This document shows positions 11,661-23,730 of a stretch of 64,000 nt of DNA, piece by piece. The translations under genes were made by a program, and so were the position numbers. Source of the DNA: Flammulina velutipes (Eukaryota; Basidiomycota; Agaricomycetes; Agaricales; Physalacriaceae). A model generated the notes under the pieces. It did not search any database. It was not told the origin of the DNA and was given only the letters and a program-made list of their open reading frames with translations. Location of the stretch: contig CM022375.1 in assembly GCA_011800155.1 (NCBI GenBank), positions 2,170,001 to 2,234,000 of the forward strand. Direction: 5' to 3'. Position 1 is the stretch's first letter. Each line of letters opens with the position of its first letter.

Positions 11661-14600
11661 TCATCCCATCCCTCTGTCTAAGTCCAGGTCCTCTTCCATG
11701 GTGTTATCTTCCTCCCCCTCGTGACCCCCGCTTCGCTCCCAGAGTCTTCTATCCACCAGATAGATCGGCACCCCTTTGTACGCTTCAAACACTCCATAGA
11801 CTAGTTTCCCCACGGTTGCAGAAGCACCCTCCCATTCCAATAGTCTTGCCAACCGCTCCGTGTCTTCCATCACATGATCCAGCGCCCTTCCCCTGTAGTC
11901 TGTTCGTTCCCTCAGTTTCCACCACATATTCTCCCTTAGTGTCGTCACCGCCACGTCTGCATCGCACTTGAGAATAGCATGAGCCTCTGTCTCCACCTCG
12001 ATTCTACACATTCTGCACAGTCTCCATTCCCTTGGCACCCTTTGCCGTCGACACCCATCTCCCCGCCTAAGCTGCTCTATCGCTAGCGGGTGCTCAGAGA
12101 ACATGAGCAGTGTCAGGGATCTCCGATAGTCGACATTTCCTATCTTCAAATATGGGCGCAGTTTCGCATTCCATAGCCCGCGCTTCCGCCCTGCCCGACC
12201 TCCCTCTCTCTTGAACCGTTCCTGCAGAATAGCGAGCCTCCCATTACCGTTGACCTGATCCAACAACCACCCATCACAGGCGCGGTAGACCTCATCAATC
12301 AAGCTATCAAATACCACACGATCTGTGTAGCCCGCCGTTGTTGGCGGTTGTACGGACAGATACCTGAGAACATGATGGAGGTCCGTCAACCAGCAAGGCG
12401 TTCCAGCCACGGCCATCAACAAAACCTCCTTCCAGGCGTCGTGGGACAGCGAACCCTCGGGACAGACCATTGACAGGTACCAGGCGTAATCCAGCGCAAT
12501 TAGTGCTCGCCTGAATCGTATGGGCATAATCCCTGTCTCCGTATAGAGAGGCGCGATAGATGATCGCGTAGAGATTCCTAGAAGCCGACGAATGAACCTT
12601 GTCTGCTCCTTCTCCAGCTCTCCTATCCCGCGCACTGCAACATCCAGTGAGACTTCGCAGCCAAACGTGAGATGGGGGTCCACCTGTGCCATAAACAGAG
12701 TGCATCCATGGGCCGGGGCCACCGTTCCGATGTGCTTCTCGATAGAGAACAGCACATTGCAGACTTTCCGAGCCTTCTCCGCCGCCTCCTCATAGTGTTT
12801 CTCGAAGATGTCGGCACTCGTACTTTGGAAGAAGAGTCCCACGAACTTGTAGTCAGGTACGAGCTCTAGTGCGTGCCCGTCAATCGTTAATGGCGGCATG
12901 ATCTTCGGTATCAGCCCAAACACCATCCATTTTGTCTTGAAGACACTGACCACCATAAAGTTAAGACAGCACCACAGAAAGAATGCTCCAAGCTTCAAGA
13001 AGATGGCGATCCATGATGTGGACCACATTCCCACATCGTCCGCCTGCTCTACGTGCGAGATCGACCTCCCATTGAGGGACAAATCATCTGGGTGATGCGG
13101 AATGGCTGTATCCAGATCTGCGAAGAATATCGTCCATAGGATAGGAGACAGACAATCCCCCGTTAGCAGACCAATAAGCGACTTGAATGCCTCAGTAGTA
13201 TCGCCGTTGTGTGCCACCACATAGCGCATTCGTTCGTATAGCATTCGGAGCCAGTCCATCAACGGTCCCGCAATCCCCTCCCGATGCATCTTGGCCCACA
13301 GCGCAGGGGTGTCAGTCGCGGGGAAGGCATTAGTGAGGTCGATGAACGCCACAAAGAGAGGTTTCTTGAGGTTCCTGGCCTTGTCGATGGCCGTTCGCAG
13401 CAGAAACGAGTTGTTGTGGGTTCTCATCTTCGCCCTGAATCCATTCTGCGAGGATGGGATGAAATTATTTAGCTCAGTCCACTCCCGTAGCCGCGTCTCA
13501 ATCAGCATTGTGAGGACCTATTGCCTTTGCTTTAGATAGTTCCTCTTCAATCAGTCACACTAGTCTCACCTTGAGTAAGCAGCTCTCCAATCCTATCAGC
13601 CTGTAGCTTCCTGGCTCCTCTCCTGGCTTCCCTTTCTTCTGTATCCCAATCAGCTTCGTGGTCAGCCAACCATCCGGGGCCCCTTGAACGCGAATACAGT
13701 CATTGAACAGCTCTGCCAGGATTTCGTTAGGAACGTCCATGATCGTCTTGTATGCCACCGCGTCCAGGCCCTTGGCAGAGGTGGGAGAGCGTCTTGCTAG
13801 CTTCGCCTTTACATCTCCAATCTCCCCCACTTCAAATTCCCTGGAGAATGTACCCTCTGCCGTTTCATCCATCGTCTCCGACGGAATTGCGTCTGCCAGC
13901 AACCGGTAGTGGTCACGCAGAGGGGCGTTGAAGTAAGATGGAGCTTCCTCTGGAGGGTTCAGTCGTCTGTGGAATTCCGACTTGAGCTGAGGTGCTGTTA
14001 CAAGTGGTGGTCGTCGTTTATCAGAGGTGAAAGACTTGATCGTCTGCCACCATTCCCAAGGCGTCTCCGCATGAACCAATCGCTCCAGGTTCTCTGCCAT
14101 GATGACTCTGACTTCCCGTCGTGTTCGTTTCGCGGCCAGTCCTGAGAGTGGCACCCATTCTGTAGCATCCTTTGCCACTGTTCGGATCGCCTCTACCACC
14201 AGTCGCACCACCAGCTTCGCACCTTGCAGATGGGGTGAGAACATAGCGCTATCAGCAGCCTCCCTCTCCTCTCCCAATAAGTATTGAGTCTGTCGTTTTC
14301 CCGCGACAACCTCCCTCCATGCTGATCGAGCCTCCCGAACCAGCTCCCTCTGCAGATTGACATGGTAATCCGATGTCGGAATGCGAACCTCGACAGGTGC
14401 CCAATGCGCATGTACCGAGTCTACAAACTTCCTGGCACTCCCCCCGAATGTTGCCTGGAAATTCGTTGTGACTTGCCTAGCCATATCGCGGCCAATCAAG
14501 GTCAAGAATCCACTGGTAGGACCATACACCAAGAGTTTTCTGCTGCGTGGTATCTTGGTGATGAGACAAGCGATGGCGTACAGCGCTGCACTCGTAGTAC

Positions 14601-16147
14601 TCCCACTATAGCCAGCTGGGACCTCCCATACTTCGGAGTTCTTCCCTGTGCATCCCCAAGTGTATGCGACAAAGGCACGCGGCGTCCTTCCCAGTGGTGT
14701 CTTGATGTAGATAGACAGTGCTACACCCTGCGCTCCTTCGCTTCCTACTTTGACCTTCCCGTAGGCCCTTGCCAGCGTCTCAGCTGGCCCGACCACACTG
14801 GAGACTGCTGCCTTTGCCAATAGATCCAACCTTGGGTGTGACGCAAACCACTGAGGCCGTCTGCCTCGCATTCTTTGCTCCACGCTCTCTACCATCGGCA
14901 CAGCTTCTATTGGTGACACCTCCTGGCGTTCCGTCCTGACCCGCGGGATTGTTATCGAGACCAAAGAGTGGTCAGACCATGCACTGAGATCATGGTTGAC
15001 CTTTAGGGCTCTGTCCTGGAGCATACGAAGCTGTCCCGTGGGCCAAAGCACGTAGTCCACAGTAGCGTGTCCTCCGTGGTGTGATGTAAACTCTCCTGGT
15101 ACCGACCGCTCCACCTTTGAGCCGTTGAGCACTGACAGGCGATACGTCTTTGCCAAACTCAGCAACCACCCTCCTCTACCATCCACTACCCTATCGCTAG
15201 ACTCGCGTATCCATGTGGCGGGGAAGCTTTTGTTGGCGATACGGGCGTTGATATCTCCCATGAACATCACCGGCTTGCTATCATCAAGGACACTGAGATA
15301 GGCGAGCACCTCCATCACTGCGTCTTCTGGGTCCTTCGTCGTCCATTTCCCCCAGTCCGACTTCCTCGGGCAGATGTAGACCCCAACGATGAAGATATCC
15401 CCGAGATCTAGTACCAGAATATCCGGGTCGGCGTTTACTTCGATTATAGTCGCTCCCAGATCGACCTTGTATATGAACGCGACTCCTCCGCTAGCACCAA
15501 TGGAGGATTTCCTGTACGTTCTCGTGCTTGACGCTATCACATATCCTTTAGGTAGGGCAACTTGGCTATCTTCATGCTTGTCCAGCCACGTCTCCCCAAC
15601 TAATATGACATCGTGTTTTGTCATGATTTTCAAGATATCCTTTCTTCCCATCTTTACTGACATGCCCCCGTTGATGTTCCATGCCGCGATAGATGCAGTT
15701 CCCGCATGGACAGAGACGACGTCGTCAGTCTGGGATCCAGATGCTAAGTTTAGTGAGGGTGGGACAGGAGGCGCCAGATTGGTTTGGGGCAGAATAGTGT
15801 CATTGGTTTTGTCTACAATGTCTATCGTCGCCACTCTATAACAGACGGCATGTTACTACGACTCATGATACTTTTTCGAGAGAGAGTTACCCTTCAATAA
15901 GATATGCCCGCCTCCCATGGAATTCACTGTTCTCTCCTCCCGTGACTGCCGCCACAAATCTCTGTGCCTTCTCCATCATGTAGAAGCGCATTGAGAGAAC
16001 TGGCTTCCCGTCGACCATTACCCAGTTGCTGGGGCGAAGCGTGTCACCCATCTGTAGGCCTGCGACGCACGAGACAGCCCGTCGCACAGCCTCCATTGGG
16101 ATACAGTCCATCGCCAAGTGTCCATACTGGACTTCATAACCAACCAT
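11661..16147 (-). CDS. LINE polyprotein: APE endonuclease, RNase H-like region, reverse transcriptase, CCHC knuckle
   Basis: Three exon-like blocks, 16147-15891, 15835-13570 and 13517-11661, join in one frame if GT-AG segments of 55 bases (15890-15836) and 52 bases (13569-13518) are removed; total about 1,460 residues. Endonuclease motifs: AAWNINGG, VGETWLD, FMGDINAR, VDYVLWP and WSDHSLV. A region near 14745-14365 resembles a degenerate RNase H fold. Reverse transcriptase: YRLIGLESCLLK, then VLTMLIETRLREW across the second intron, NGFRAKMRTHNN, VAFIDLTNAFPATD, LTGDCLSPILW and catalytic QADDVGM. The C-terminal CRMCRIEVETEAHAILKC is the usual CCHC knuckle. The N-terminal piece (SNWVMVDGKPVL and following) could be the end of an ORF1-like domain. 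No inactivating stop remains once both segments are treated as introns, so the copy may be young. Confidence 0.82.
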
Positions 16148-16417
16148 TGCAGCAGGGGTTATGGTATGTATGTGGATATAGCCACAAGGGTGTTTTACAA
16201 TATGAGTGGTTATTACCACCCAGATCAGCCATAAACCTCTGGTTATACCCACAGCATCCCACCTTCCCTTTATATCCAAGCCCTAGGGTCAGGTATTGTA
16301 TAACTAGGCCTTAGACAGAGCTTAATTCACATCAAGGAGGCTAAGTCATTCAATTAATACATTAAGTGCAAGAGTTAAGTCCAAAAATAAGCATATGTCC
16401 GTAAACGACCAAATAAC

Positions 16418-19400
16418 CTACCCCGCGGCGGGCGACGTATCCTCCGCCTCGTCATCTGCCTCGTCACCCTCAGGTAAAGCCCCTGCCTTCGCATCGCGCT
16501 CCAAATCCGAATACTGGCTCTCATGCTCCGAATCAGATATGTCGACGGCGATGTCGCTGCGCTCCGGAACCCGCATCTTGCGGCTGCGAAATGGCACTGC
16601 CCATATCCCTCGAAAGTGCTCTGCAATCCCGCGTCGCACCCAGGCTTGGCGTTTGGCCAACGCCGCAACACCTTCCTGCCCGGCGGTATCCAAGTCGTCC
16701 CTCTGTCCTACACGCTCCGACTCCCACTCCGCGGCCTCATACTCCAGAGCTTGCAGTGTGAATTCGCGCTCTCCAATGACCATGGCTACCTCCTCACGGT
16801 AGCGCATCACCCTCCCCCGGCTTTTCAGCCACTCTACACGAAGATGCCCATCCACGTCGTCCTTTGCCATGCCATCCATTGCCCCCTGAACCATCCAAAT
16901 CCACGAAATTTGATACGACCCGCTACCAAATTGGTGGACATCGTTCCCCGTATTGCCAAGCTTGGACTTTTTGGACCTTGGGATGTCGATGTCAAAGATC
17001 TGGCTGTCCAGAGCACGGACATCGCTATCAGTCAACAACCGGAGCTCCTTTTGCCAGTCCCCGGGCCCCCGAAGTACAAGAAGCGCCTCTCTCGCGACAC
17101 GATATTTGGCAGTTGCCAGCGCCGTCTTTGCATCCAGACGAGCTACCATCTGGTGCGCTCTAGTCGTCGCGGCAACACCACGAAGGTTCTTTTGGCGGAA
17201 AGCCTTTATCGATCTCTTCGTGCGCTGCATGGTCCGTATAGTCTCCAACGCATCGTGGCATTGGGCCTCTCGCAGTTGAGCCTCGCGTGAAGACATGTCG
17301 CGATAACAGCCATCTTCGCGAAGCCCTTTCGGTAGCGCCGACGGCAGGAAAACTGGTTCGCTCTCCACGTCTCCTTCACGACTCCCTGCCAGTTTTGCCA
17401 GCTCACTGCGCACGCAACCCATGTATGATGCCTGGAGCTGACGGAACTGTAAGATATGGCGCTGACAGACGATGCGCTTTTCCTGAATTTCTTTGATGAT
17501 TGCCGGGGATTCGGAGTCGTCGCAGTCTAATAGATATACAATTCTTCGCCTAGAAAAGCCTGATTAGTGTCACAACCGTAGATATTGAGGGAATACAGAC
17601 TGCATATCTTCGATGACCAATCCAAGCATTAGACAACCTGTCGCGCTTGTTTCGTTGATCGGGGGATTTGAGCGTGCCGCCTTGCGTTCCGCCTCTTCGA
17701 GTATTGTCTTCACATCGTTCATGGTCTTGTCTAAAACAAAAGGTTAGCTGGGTGAAGGGGTTGGATGATATTTCCCACTTACGCGCAACGGTACAGTAAT
17801 ATGGACTAGCCTGTGACGGGTTCTCCTCCCATGCCTCGACTTGCTTGGTCCAATGCTCTGCACATCCCGGCCCCAAAAGAGAGGTGAACTCCTCATGAGC
17901 GACACGTTGCTGCTCATACATCGCCTGGGCCTTCGCCAGACGGCCATGGAGATGTGAACCTATACCGAAAGATCAATTCAGTCCGGACCACTCAACGATG
18001 AAACTTACCTATCCCAACCAATTTCTGCCAGTTGTGTGCCCCAAAGCGACGATCCAGCGTATCGTGCCGCCCACCCGGAAGCATCTCCTTAGTCGACGAC
18101 GCCGCATGATTCAGCTGGGACCACGTCCTTTCGATGGCCTCCCCATCTGTCCTTCCCACACCAATCTGGATGCCCATAGACCAAAGACTCTGGCAACCAA
18201 ATAGATGGCCTTTGCAATGGCACTTTGGGATGCCGCCCCGGACCTTCACACAACTCCGTAATCTGAGATGCTCTGGGAGCTCCGCCATGCGTTGCGCAAA
18301 CTTGATCGTATATTGACACCAGATATCGTAGGAGACAAAGATCTCCTGCAACTTGTCCTTGTCCGAAGAAATCGAAGACAGGAGTATATAATCCATGTTG
18401 CAGTATCTGTGAGCATCGTAAGCGTAAGGAGCTTGGTCGACAAAAGTGGTCTCACCGTTCCCCACGTTGGAGGTCCCCGACTCCCAAAGGACGAATCATT
18501 TCATGCCGGGCGCATATTGCCATCCCGACGCCCGTCGCCTGAAGTCCCGATGAATCCTTCGTTTCCGCATGTGCGAGGGTCTTGAACCCGCTGCACGAAC
18601 TGATCTGAAGTTGTCAGCCTAACCTCTTTATCAAGTGAATTAAAAAACTAACATCTTTCTGTCCCGGGGAGCCCAAGACATGTTCAAAGTATTTGGCGTT
18701 AGAAACGAAATATGCCAGGCCAGTGTGAAGACCGGGGTCCTTCGTAGATGGACGACGCAAGTTTTTCAGTCTAAAATTGGCGTCTAGAGCGATTATTAAG
18801 CGAAAGCGATACCTAGAGTTGAAATGGGTAAGCAGTGTGTCAACAGAGAAGGGGACCACTTACTGCTCCGAACTTGGCATATCCTGCCAGTTCTCGGGAA
18901 GGTTGACGCCCGGCCGAGGGCACGCGGGACATCTCACCGCTAACTCGCCAGGCTTCGTCGTTGCAATGCCATCTTTGAAGGCGCCACGTCCTGCTCGTTT
19001 CAGCATTTTGATGTGGCCAAATTGCCGATTCATGCGGAAAAGAGCTTTCGAGCGGTCCTACTCCATGGATAAGCCAACGTCGAGGAGGGAAAATGAAACA
19101 ATACCTTTGGAATATGAATGCCCGTATTGTCTGTGCGGCGCACCAGGCTGTTGTAGAATTCGTGATTGGACAAACGTCCAGTTGCTGAGAGCATCTCGAA
19201 GGTTTCCAGAGCACGAAATGTAGCACCAGTCTTAGGGAAACGCGTCGTTGCAGGCATGACTTCCGAGCGGAGAAGTTGGGTGCGTGTGGCTTGCCGACGC
19301 TCACATCCACAGAAATCAACGTTGACAAGATGGATCCCATTATCGTGGATCATGGTAAAAGTCCTGAGAGCAGCGACGGGTCGAACACACGGTCGTCCCG

Positions 19401-20074
19401 CGTGTGGGCCAAGTTGGATGCGTAGACCTAGGTGACGGAGCGAAACTGGCTTATAGAAACCTTCAACATCCCAGCGCTGCATTCCGAGTGAGTATCGGAT
19501 ACTAGAAAGCAGGGAATAAAAACAGACCTTTATGCGGTGGAATGGGAGGCGTCTGTGGCTCCTCAGGATGCATTCTGCACACTCCATGAACTGGCCGAAG
19601 CAATCCTCGCATGTGTAGACTGCCTCGCCTGGGATGCCCTCCACCTGCTGGTCGACGAACCGTTCGCGGCATCCTTCACATGCCGGGCTGGTATAGTCCC
19701 CTCGTCCCTCGAGCCGCACAAATTCATCTAGGAACTCCTGAGGTCTCTCGTCCTCTACCCAACACAGTAACGCCTGATCCTGACGCAGTCCGTCAAGATA
19801 CAAGATATGTAGTAACAAATTCGGTACTTACAGAATTTTGGTAGCGTCGTGTTTTCTTTGGCGCTATGGAAGGAGAAACGACCTCTGGAAAATGATGTAG
19901 CTCTCTGGCCTGACGGTGTCTTGCGGGGATGTTTACGCGTGCCACAGGTTCCGGGACAGACGTCAACTTGCGTCGACGGTCCATAGTCAAGACAGATGTC
20001 CTGGCCTCCAGCATGAAATCGTCGTCGTCGTCGTCGTCCGCGCGCGCTGCTCTACTGCGTTTCGCGCCTGGCAT
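16418..20074 (-). CDS. KDZ (Kyakuja-Dileera-Zisupton) transposase
   Basis: Multi-exon gene of roughly 1,000 residues. First exons: 20074-19832 (acidic DDDDDDD tract after the start), 19779-19528 and one from RWDVEGFYKP onward. The CxC2-type cysteine cluster is clear: CEGCRERF, TCEDCFGQFMEC, ECILRSHRRLPFHRI, and later NVDFCGC and RCPACPRPGVNLPENW. The KDZ catalytic region follows: LIIALDANFRLKN, SSCSGFKTLAHAETK, GMAICARHEMIRPLGVGDLQ, RYCNMDYILLSS, VSYDIWCQY, HCKGHLFGCQSLW and TDGEAIERTWSQLN. A long helical, charged tail with RRIVYLLDCDDSE and an acidic end closes at 16418. Every exon junction I checked (GT-AG, about 45-55 bases) keeps the frame, and I found no inactivating stop, so the gene looks intact. 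It would act in the nucleus to cut and move the element. Confidence 0.9.
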
Positions 20075-20325
20075 TTTTGGTGAAAGATGATGGGACTTTG
20101 TTTGGGTCCTCGAAGGCGGTCAACAAGAATTAATTTGAGCACGTGACCAGCCAGAGCATTGAGCGTGACCCTCCAGCAACTACCGCCCACGTATACGAAG
20201 AAGACCAAAAATATTGTAGCAGTTATGGAATACAATATTGATAGCAAGATACAAAACAACATAACTACAGAACGAGCAAGATACAAGAGTACAGAATGAG
20301 CAAGATAAAAAACCCAAATGATGAA
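20075..20325. other. Short spacer between KDZ gene and next passenger gene
   Basis: Upstream region of the KDZ gene and 3' flank of the gene at 20326-21111. It holds near-duplicate phrases such as ACAGAACGAGCAAGATACAAGAGTA repeated with variation at about 20268-20305. No gene. Confidence 0.4.
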
Positions 20326-21111
20326 TTAACTAAGACCATCGTCTGACTCGTCGTCGTCGTCGTCGTTGACGTTTGCCGATCCCGACGTCCCCAGCATAAA
20401 CTCTTCCACATCAGCGCGACACTCCACAGTGCGAAGAATGCACTGTTGGCCTGCACTGATGGTGTCGTCGTACATGTTGAGGGCAGTTGACCTATTAATG
20501 AAATGAGAGCTAGATAGTAGATAAGGGCACCGATGACTTACGACGACGAAAAAACCAAGCGATGCCCCGCAGACTCATACAAAAAGTACAGCCCAGTGGC
20601 GGCTGAAGGCGTAGCACTGGGAGCTCTTCTCTTCCCAGGCGAAGACGAACGAGTGGGAGATGGAGAGGCCCTTTGGCTAGAGGAAAAACTGGCGCCCGTT
20701 CCGAAGGGGGCGAGAGGTGGAAAGGTGTTGCGAGCGCTCGCAGCCTTCTTGACTGGCGACGACGGGACACTCGGGGTGGGGGAGAAGGAATCGTCCAGAC
20801 GAGGTCCCGCGCCTCGCGTCTTTTGGGCAGAATGCTTATGACGCGTGACGCAGATGTCTTGCCACTTTGTCTTTGCCTCGGCGTATGAGGAGACCTTGGT
20901 GGGATAAGGCTCGTCTTTGAGCCGAGGTACAATGTCCCTGGCACTGGGGTCAGAGGAAAGAAAAATGCAAGTAAGCCCCCACTCACAAAGTGGTGTAGAT
21001 TCCTTGCGCGTCGCCGTGCGACCGGACGTATAGAACCGAAAAGCTAGTACACAGACGTCCCGACTCAGAAGGCGCGCAGTAAAACTCGGGCGTGCAGACA
21101 GTGAGAGGCAT
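20326..21111 (-). CDS. Small protein with viroplasmin/RNase H1 N-domain-like start, unknown function
   Basis: Three exons, 21111-20987, 20943-20542 and 20491-20326, give 230 residues with consistent phases. The N-terminal part has the pattern SVLYVRSHGDAQGIYTTF, then YPTKVSSYAEAKTKWQ, resembling the small fold at the N-terminus of RNase H1 and in caulimovirus viroplasmin (aromatic, G-IY-T, K-SY-EA---W). This is a weak pattern match. The middle is Ser/Pro-rich and basic, the end strongly acidic (DDDDDESDD). It runs in the same direction as the KDZ gene, 250 bases upstream. A nucleic-acid-binding accessory role in the element is an inference. Confidence 0.65.
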
Positions 21112-21354
21112 TGTTGAAGACGTGTGAGAGGGGAAAATGCTGGCGGGAACGAAAGGAAAGTAAAGGGAAAAATTGCCAATGAGAGCACGTGCAAGTCCCC
21201 GTGGCCGGTATCTAACCAGGTCTGCGATGTTGCCTGGCTAAAAATGCCGCGTGCTATTTTGAGACTAAGACCTCGGACATAACAGGCATGAAAATACATT
21301 CAATTGCAAGAAACGAGGCGTTGTATATATTGTAAGAGATTAAAAGTGTCACTA

Positions 21355-22124
21355 CTACAGCTCGGGAGAAATGGCGCGGACGCGCTCGGTCTGTTCCACG
21401 GTGTTACTATTGACACCCTTCTTTGTGACGCGTCTGGGGCGAGGACGCGGACCAGTAGTGCGAACGATGGGGATTAGCGGGTTCAGCAAGTCCAGGGGTT
21501 GAAAGAGCTTCGCGCCGACATCCCTTCGGTAGCGCAACATGTCCACGGCCCACAGCAGGGCTGGCCACCAGAATATCTAAAGGACTCATTAGCACGCAAT
21601 TTGATAGTAGCTGCAAAGAAAACGTACCCTACCGCGCTCCCGTCGACGGAGGTTGTAATCCTTAGCTGACTCCTCGAGCTCACGCAGAGGCTTGAACTCG
21701 ACGTCACAGACGGTTTTGAAGTGTTGGCGAATTGTGCGGTCGGGAATTCCGAGGCGTCGCGCATGCACAAGGGCGACGGCCTGGGCATGCAAGAAGGGAA
21801 ATACGATAGAGTCGCTGTTCAGGCCCTACGATAAAGAAGTCAGGATGTTTCATTGTCAAAAACATCGACCACGTACCTTAGGGCGTTTGGGAGTGGCCAG
21901 GAGTGTCTGTCCGGGCAAAAGCCTACGCTTTGGCGTCGCTCTAGTCACTTTAGTCTTTCGAGCGGGTCTCGTCACGGGAGGGGCCCTCGATGGTATCGAA
22001 GAATCCTGTAAAATAATTTGAGATAGAAACCTCCCGTTGTTAGCGTCAAACTCACCCAGGTGCGTACGGAGGGGGTGAGCAAGGTCTGCCCTCTCAAAAG
22101 CTTGGGGGTCTTAGTCCGGGCCAT
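21355..22124 (-). CDS. Small basic protein, unknown function (KDZ neighbour)
   Basis: Four exons on GT-AG sites; the first is 22124-22056 (23 codons, starting MARTKTPKLLRGQTLL). Total 205 residues. The second exon repeats the theme of the first (RRLLPGQTLLATPKRPK), so the N-terminus looks internally duplicated. A helical section follows (HAQAVALVHARRLGIPDRTI, FKPLRELEESAKDYN), then IFWWPALLWAVDMLRYRR. The tail is basic (RPRPRRVTKK). I do not recognise the family. Basic N-terminus and position suggest a nuclear passenger protein of the KDZ element. Confidence 0.6.
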
Positions 22125-22422
22125 ATTCTTTGAGACGGGAAAATAATTCGTCAGGGTGCAACGACGAAAGATAAGAGGCATGAGACTCAACTGTACAGTT
22201 GAGCAGGCTCCGGCAGTCATGCCGAAGAATGCGAAAGGTGTCCCGAGCGTGTGCCGTCGTCGTCGAAGAGGGGATAGAGCGACGTCCGGTATCCTACTAA
22301 TGCCGGAGTGTGGCGTGGCATGATTGAACGGCCAAATAACGTCCGAATTTGAGAGACCGTACAGTAAATACAGTGCGAAAAGATGATTCACGACGGTGTT
22401 GACATGTGAAGAGTGTGCGTGC

Positions 22423-23113
22423 CTACGACGCGCCCTGCTGAAACAATAGCTTGCGGTCGTGCCAATGCCCTAGTAGCTTGTGCTTGTCAGCCCATTGGCG
22501 CATATCTTCGACGTAGGAGAGCATGCGCATAAACCGGTCTCTAATGGCCGAACCCTCCTTCCATAACTCATGAATAATGCCCACCTCCTTCCTGATAACC
22601 TCGAGGCCGTCGGACACGTCCTTGAGATGAAGGGTAAGGTTGGCTTCGACATCTGCAAGAGCCATGCGCCCGTCTTCACGATCATTTTGCCGGTATTCAA
22701 CGACAAGACGGTTTGCGTATGTTTTGAGCTTGCTGTCCTTCGAGAGCGCTCGGAGGGCACCGTCGATCCTGCGTAGGCGGCGGATGGAGCGCTGAACCAG
22801 GCGCTCATCAACGACACTAACCCATGATGTGTTGGTTAAGACATGAATGTGAGGCGTGTACAGTAACATACCTCTCTGGCGGGGCGGCTTGAGGGGCCTG
22901 GTGACGACGGCGACGGTCCTGAGGGATTGCGACTTTCTCGTCGTATTTTTTCCGCATCTTACTCAACTCCTGCTCGCGATTACTAGCACGTAGAGTCAGC
23001 GAGAATCATGATATAGAGGATCGCAGGACGCACTCATTATACCAGGCCATTTTAGAGGCTCGTATGGCTTCGCGACGCTCTGGCGAGGAATTATACTTTC
23101 GTTTGCGAGCCAT
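22423..23113 (-). CDS. Coiled-coil protein with basic N-terminus, unknown function (KDZ neighbour)
   Basis: Three exons: 23113-23034, a middle exon coding from NREQELSKMRKKYDEK to QAAPPER, and a last exon ending at 22423; about 198 residues. The start MARKRKYNSSPERREAIRAS is very basic and could bind DNA or act as a nuclear signal. The last exon is almost entirely helical and charged (RLRRIDGALRALSKDSKL, ALADVEANLTLHLKDVSDG), as expected of a coiled coil. No known family recognised. It is transcribed away from the gene at 23731-24320. Confidence 0.6.
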
Positions 23114-23730
23114 GTCGAGAGCGCTGTAATGCTGGTGAGCAATAATTAAAGGGCAGATGAGGTATACCGGACTCACATAATATGTATCAAAGTGGGACGC
23201 CGCGAGTTGGCCGGTGAGAGGTCGTGCGTGGTGGTGGTAAGAGGTTGAATCAAGTATCCCTTTGCGGATTTGGTGGGTGGTCCAGATCATTGGACATTCA
23301 TTGGACACATACCGCATGGTCTTCCTCCCTTTACTAAAATTGGGTCTTATTAGAGCTATATACATTGCATCTCATATTCTACGTACTTTTTTCATGTCCA
23401 ACAATACCCAGAGGAGAGGAAAGTCGAAATGTTTGGTCGTCTCGGAGACCCTGTAAGGTAGGTCCGGCATTCCGTCCCTTGGACATTGATTGGACAATAG
23501 CGTTGTGAGTACTTACTGGCCGAATCCCACCATTTTGAGCATCGGATAACTGTTTTCCTATCATATAGTCGTCATTCCGACAATAACTAACCGGTTAGGA
23601 TTAACGGGGAGCATACCTTACGGACAAGCACAATCGCAGGCTGCTTCCGCTTTTGGACTTCATCAAAAAGGTCGAGACTCAATTGTTCCCACGGAAGTAA
23701 ACCCTTTTCCCCAGCTTTTCCCCAACACCG
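23114..23730. promoter_or_regulatory. Divergent promoter region between passenger genes
   Basis: Lies between divergently transcribed genes. It contains two similar blocks: TTGGACATTCATTGGACA (about 23290-23307) and TTGGACATTGATTGGACA (about 23479-23496). Each holds two TTGGACA units spaced 11 bases apart. No convincing coding frame on either strand. Confidence 0.4.

Larger units (their letters stand above)
11418..16310 (-). mobile_element. Non-LTR retrotransposon (LINE)
   Basis: Minus-strand element with an APE endonuclease, reverse transcriptase and C-terminal CCHC knuckle, ending in an (ATC)8 simple-repeat tail (11418-11441 as GAT on the plus strand). The 5' end is not sharply defined; it lies between the first coding ATG at 16147 and the KDZ gene end at 16418. 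Its 3' end directly abuts a MYND exon, suggesting insertion there. Target-site duplications were not identified. Confidence 0.85.

Noticed and set aside
11441..11971. 176-codon plus-strand frame
   Set aside because: Antisense to the LINE 3' region and the C-terminal knuckle; no independent coding evidence.
13508..13555. Frameshift separating the LINE endonuclease and reverse transcriptase frames
   Set aside because: A 52 base GT-AG segment restores conserved reverse-transcriptase sequence exactly, so an intron explains the break better than a frameshift.
16147..16279. LINE start at 16279
   Set aside because: That codon is TTG; the first ATG in the frame is at 16147.
20538..21299. 253-codon minus-strand frame starting at 21299
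   Set aside because: The frame before 20943 is not coding; an ATG at 21111 in another frame, spliced at 20986/20944, gives a better protein.
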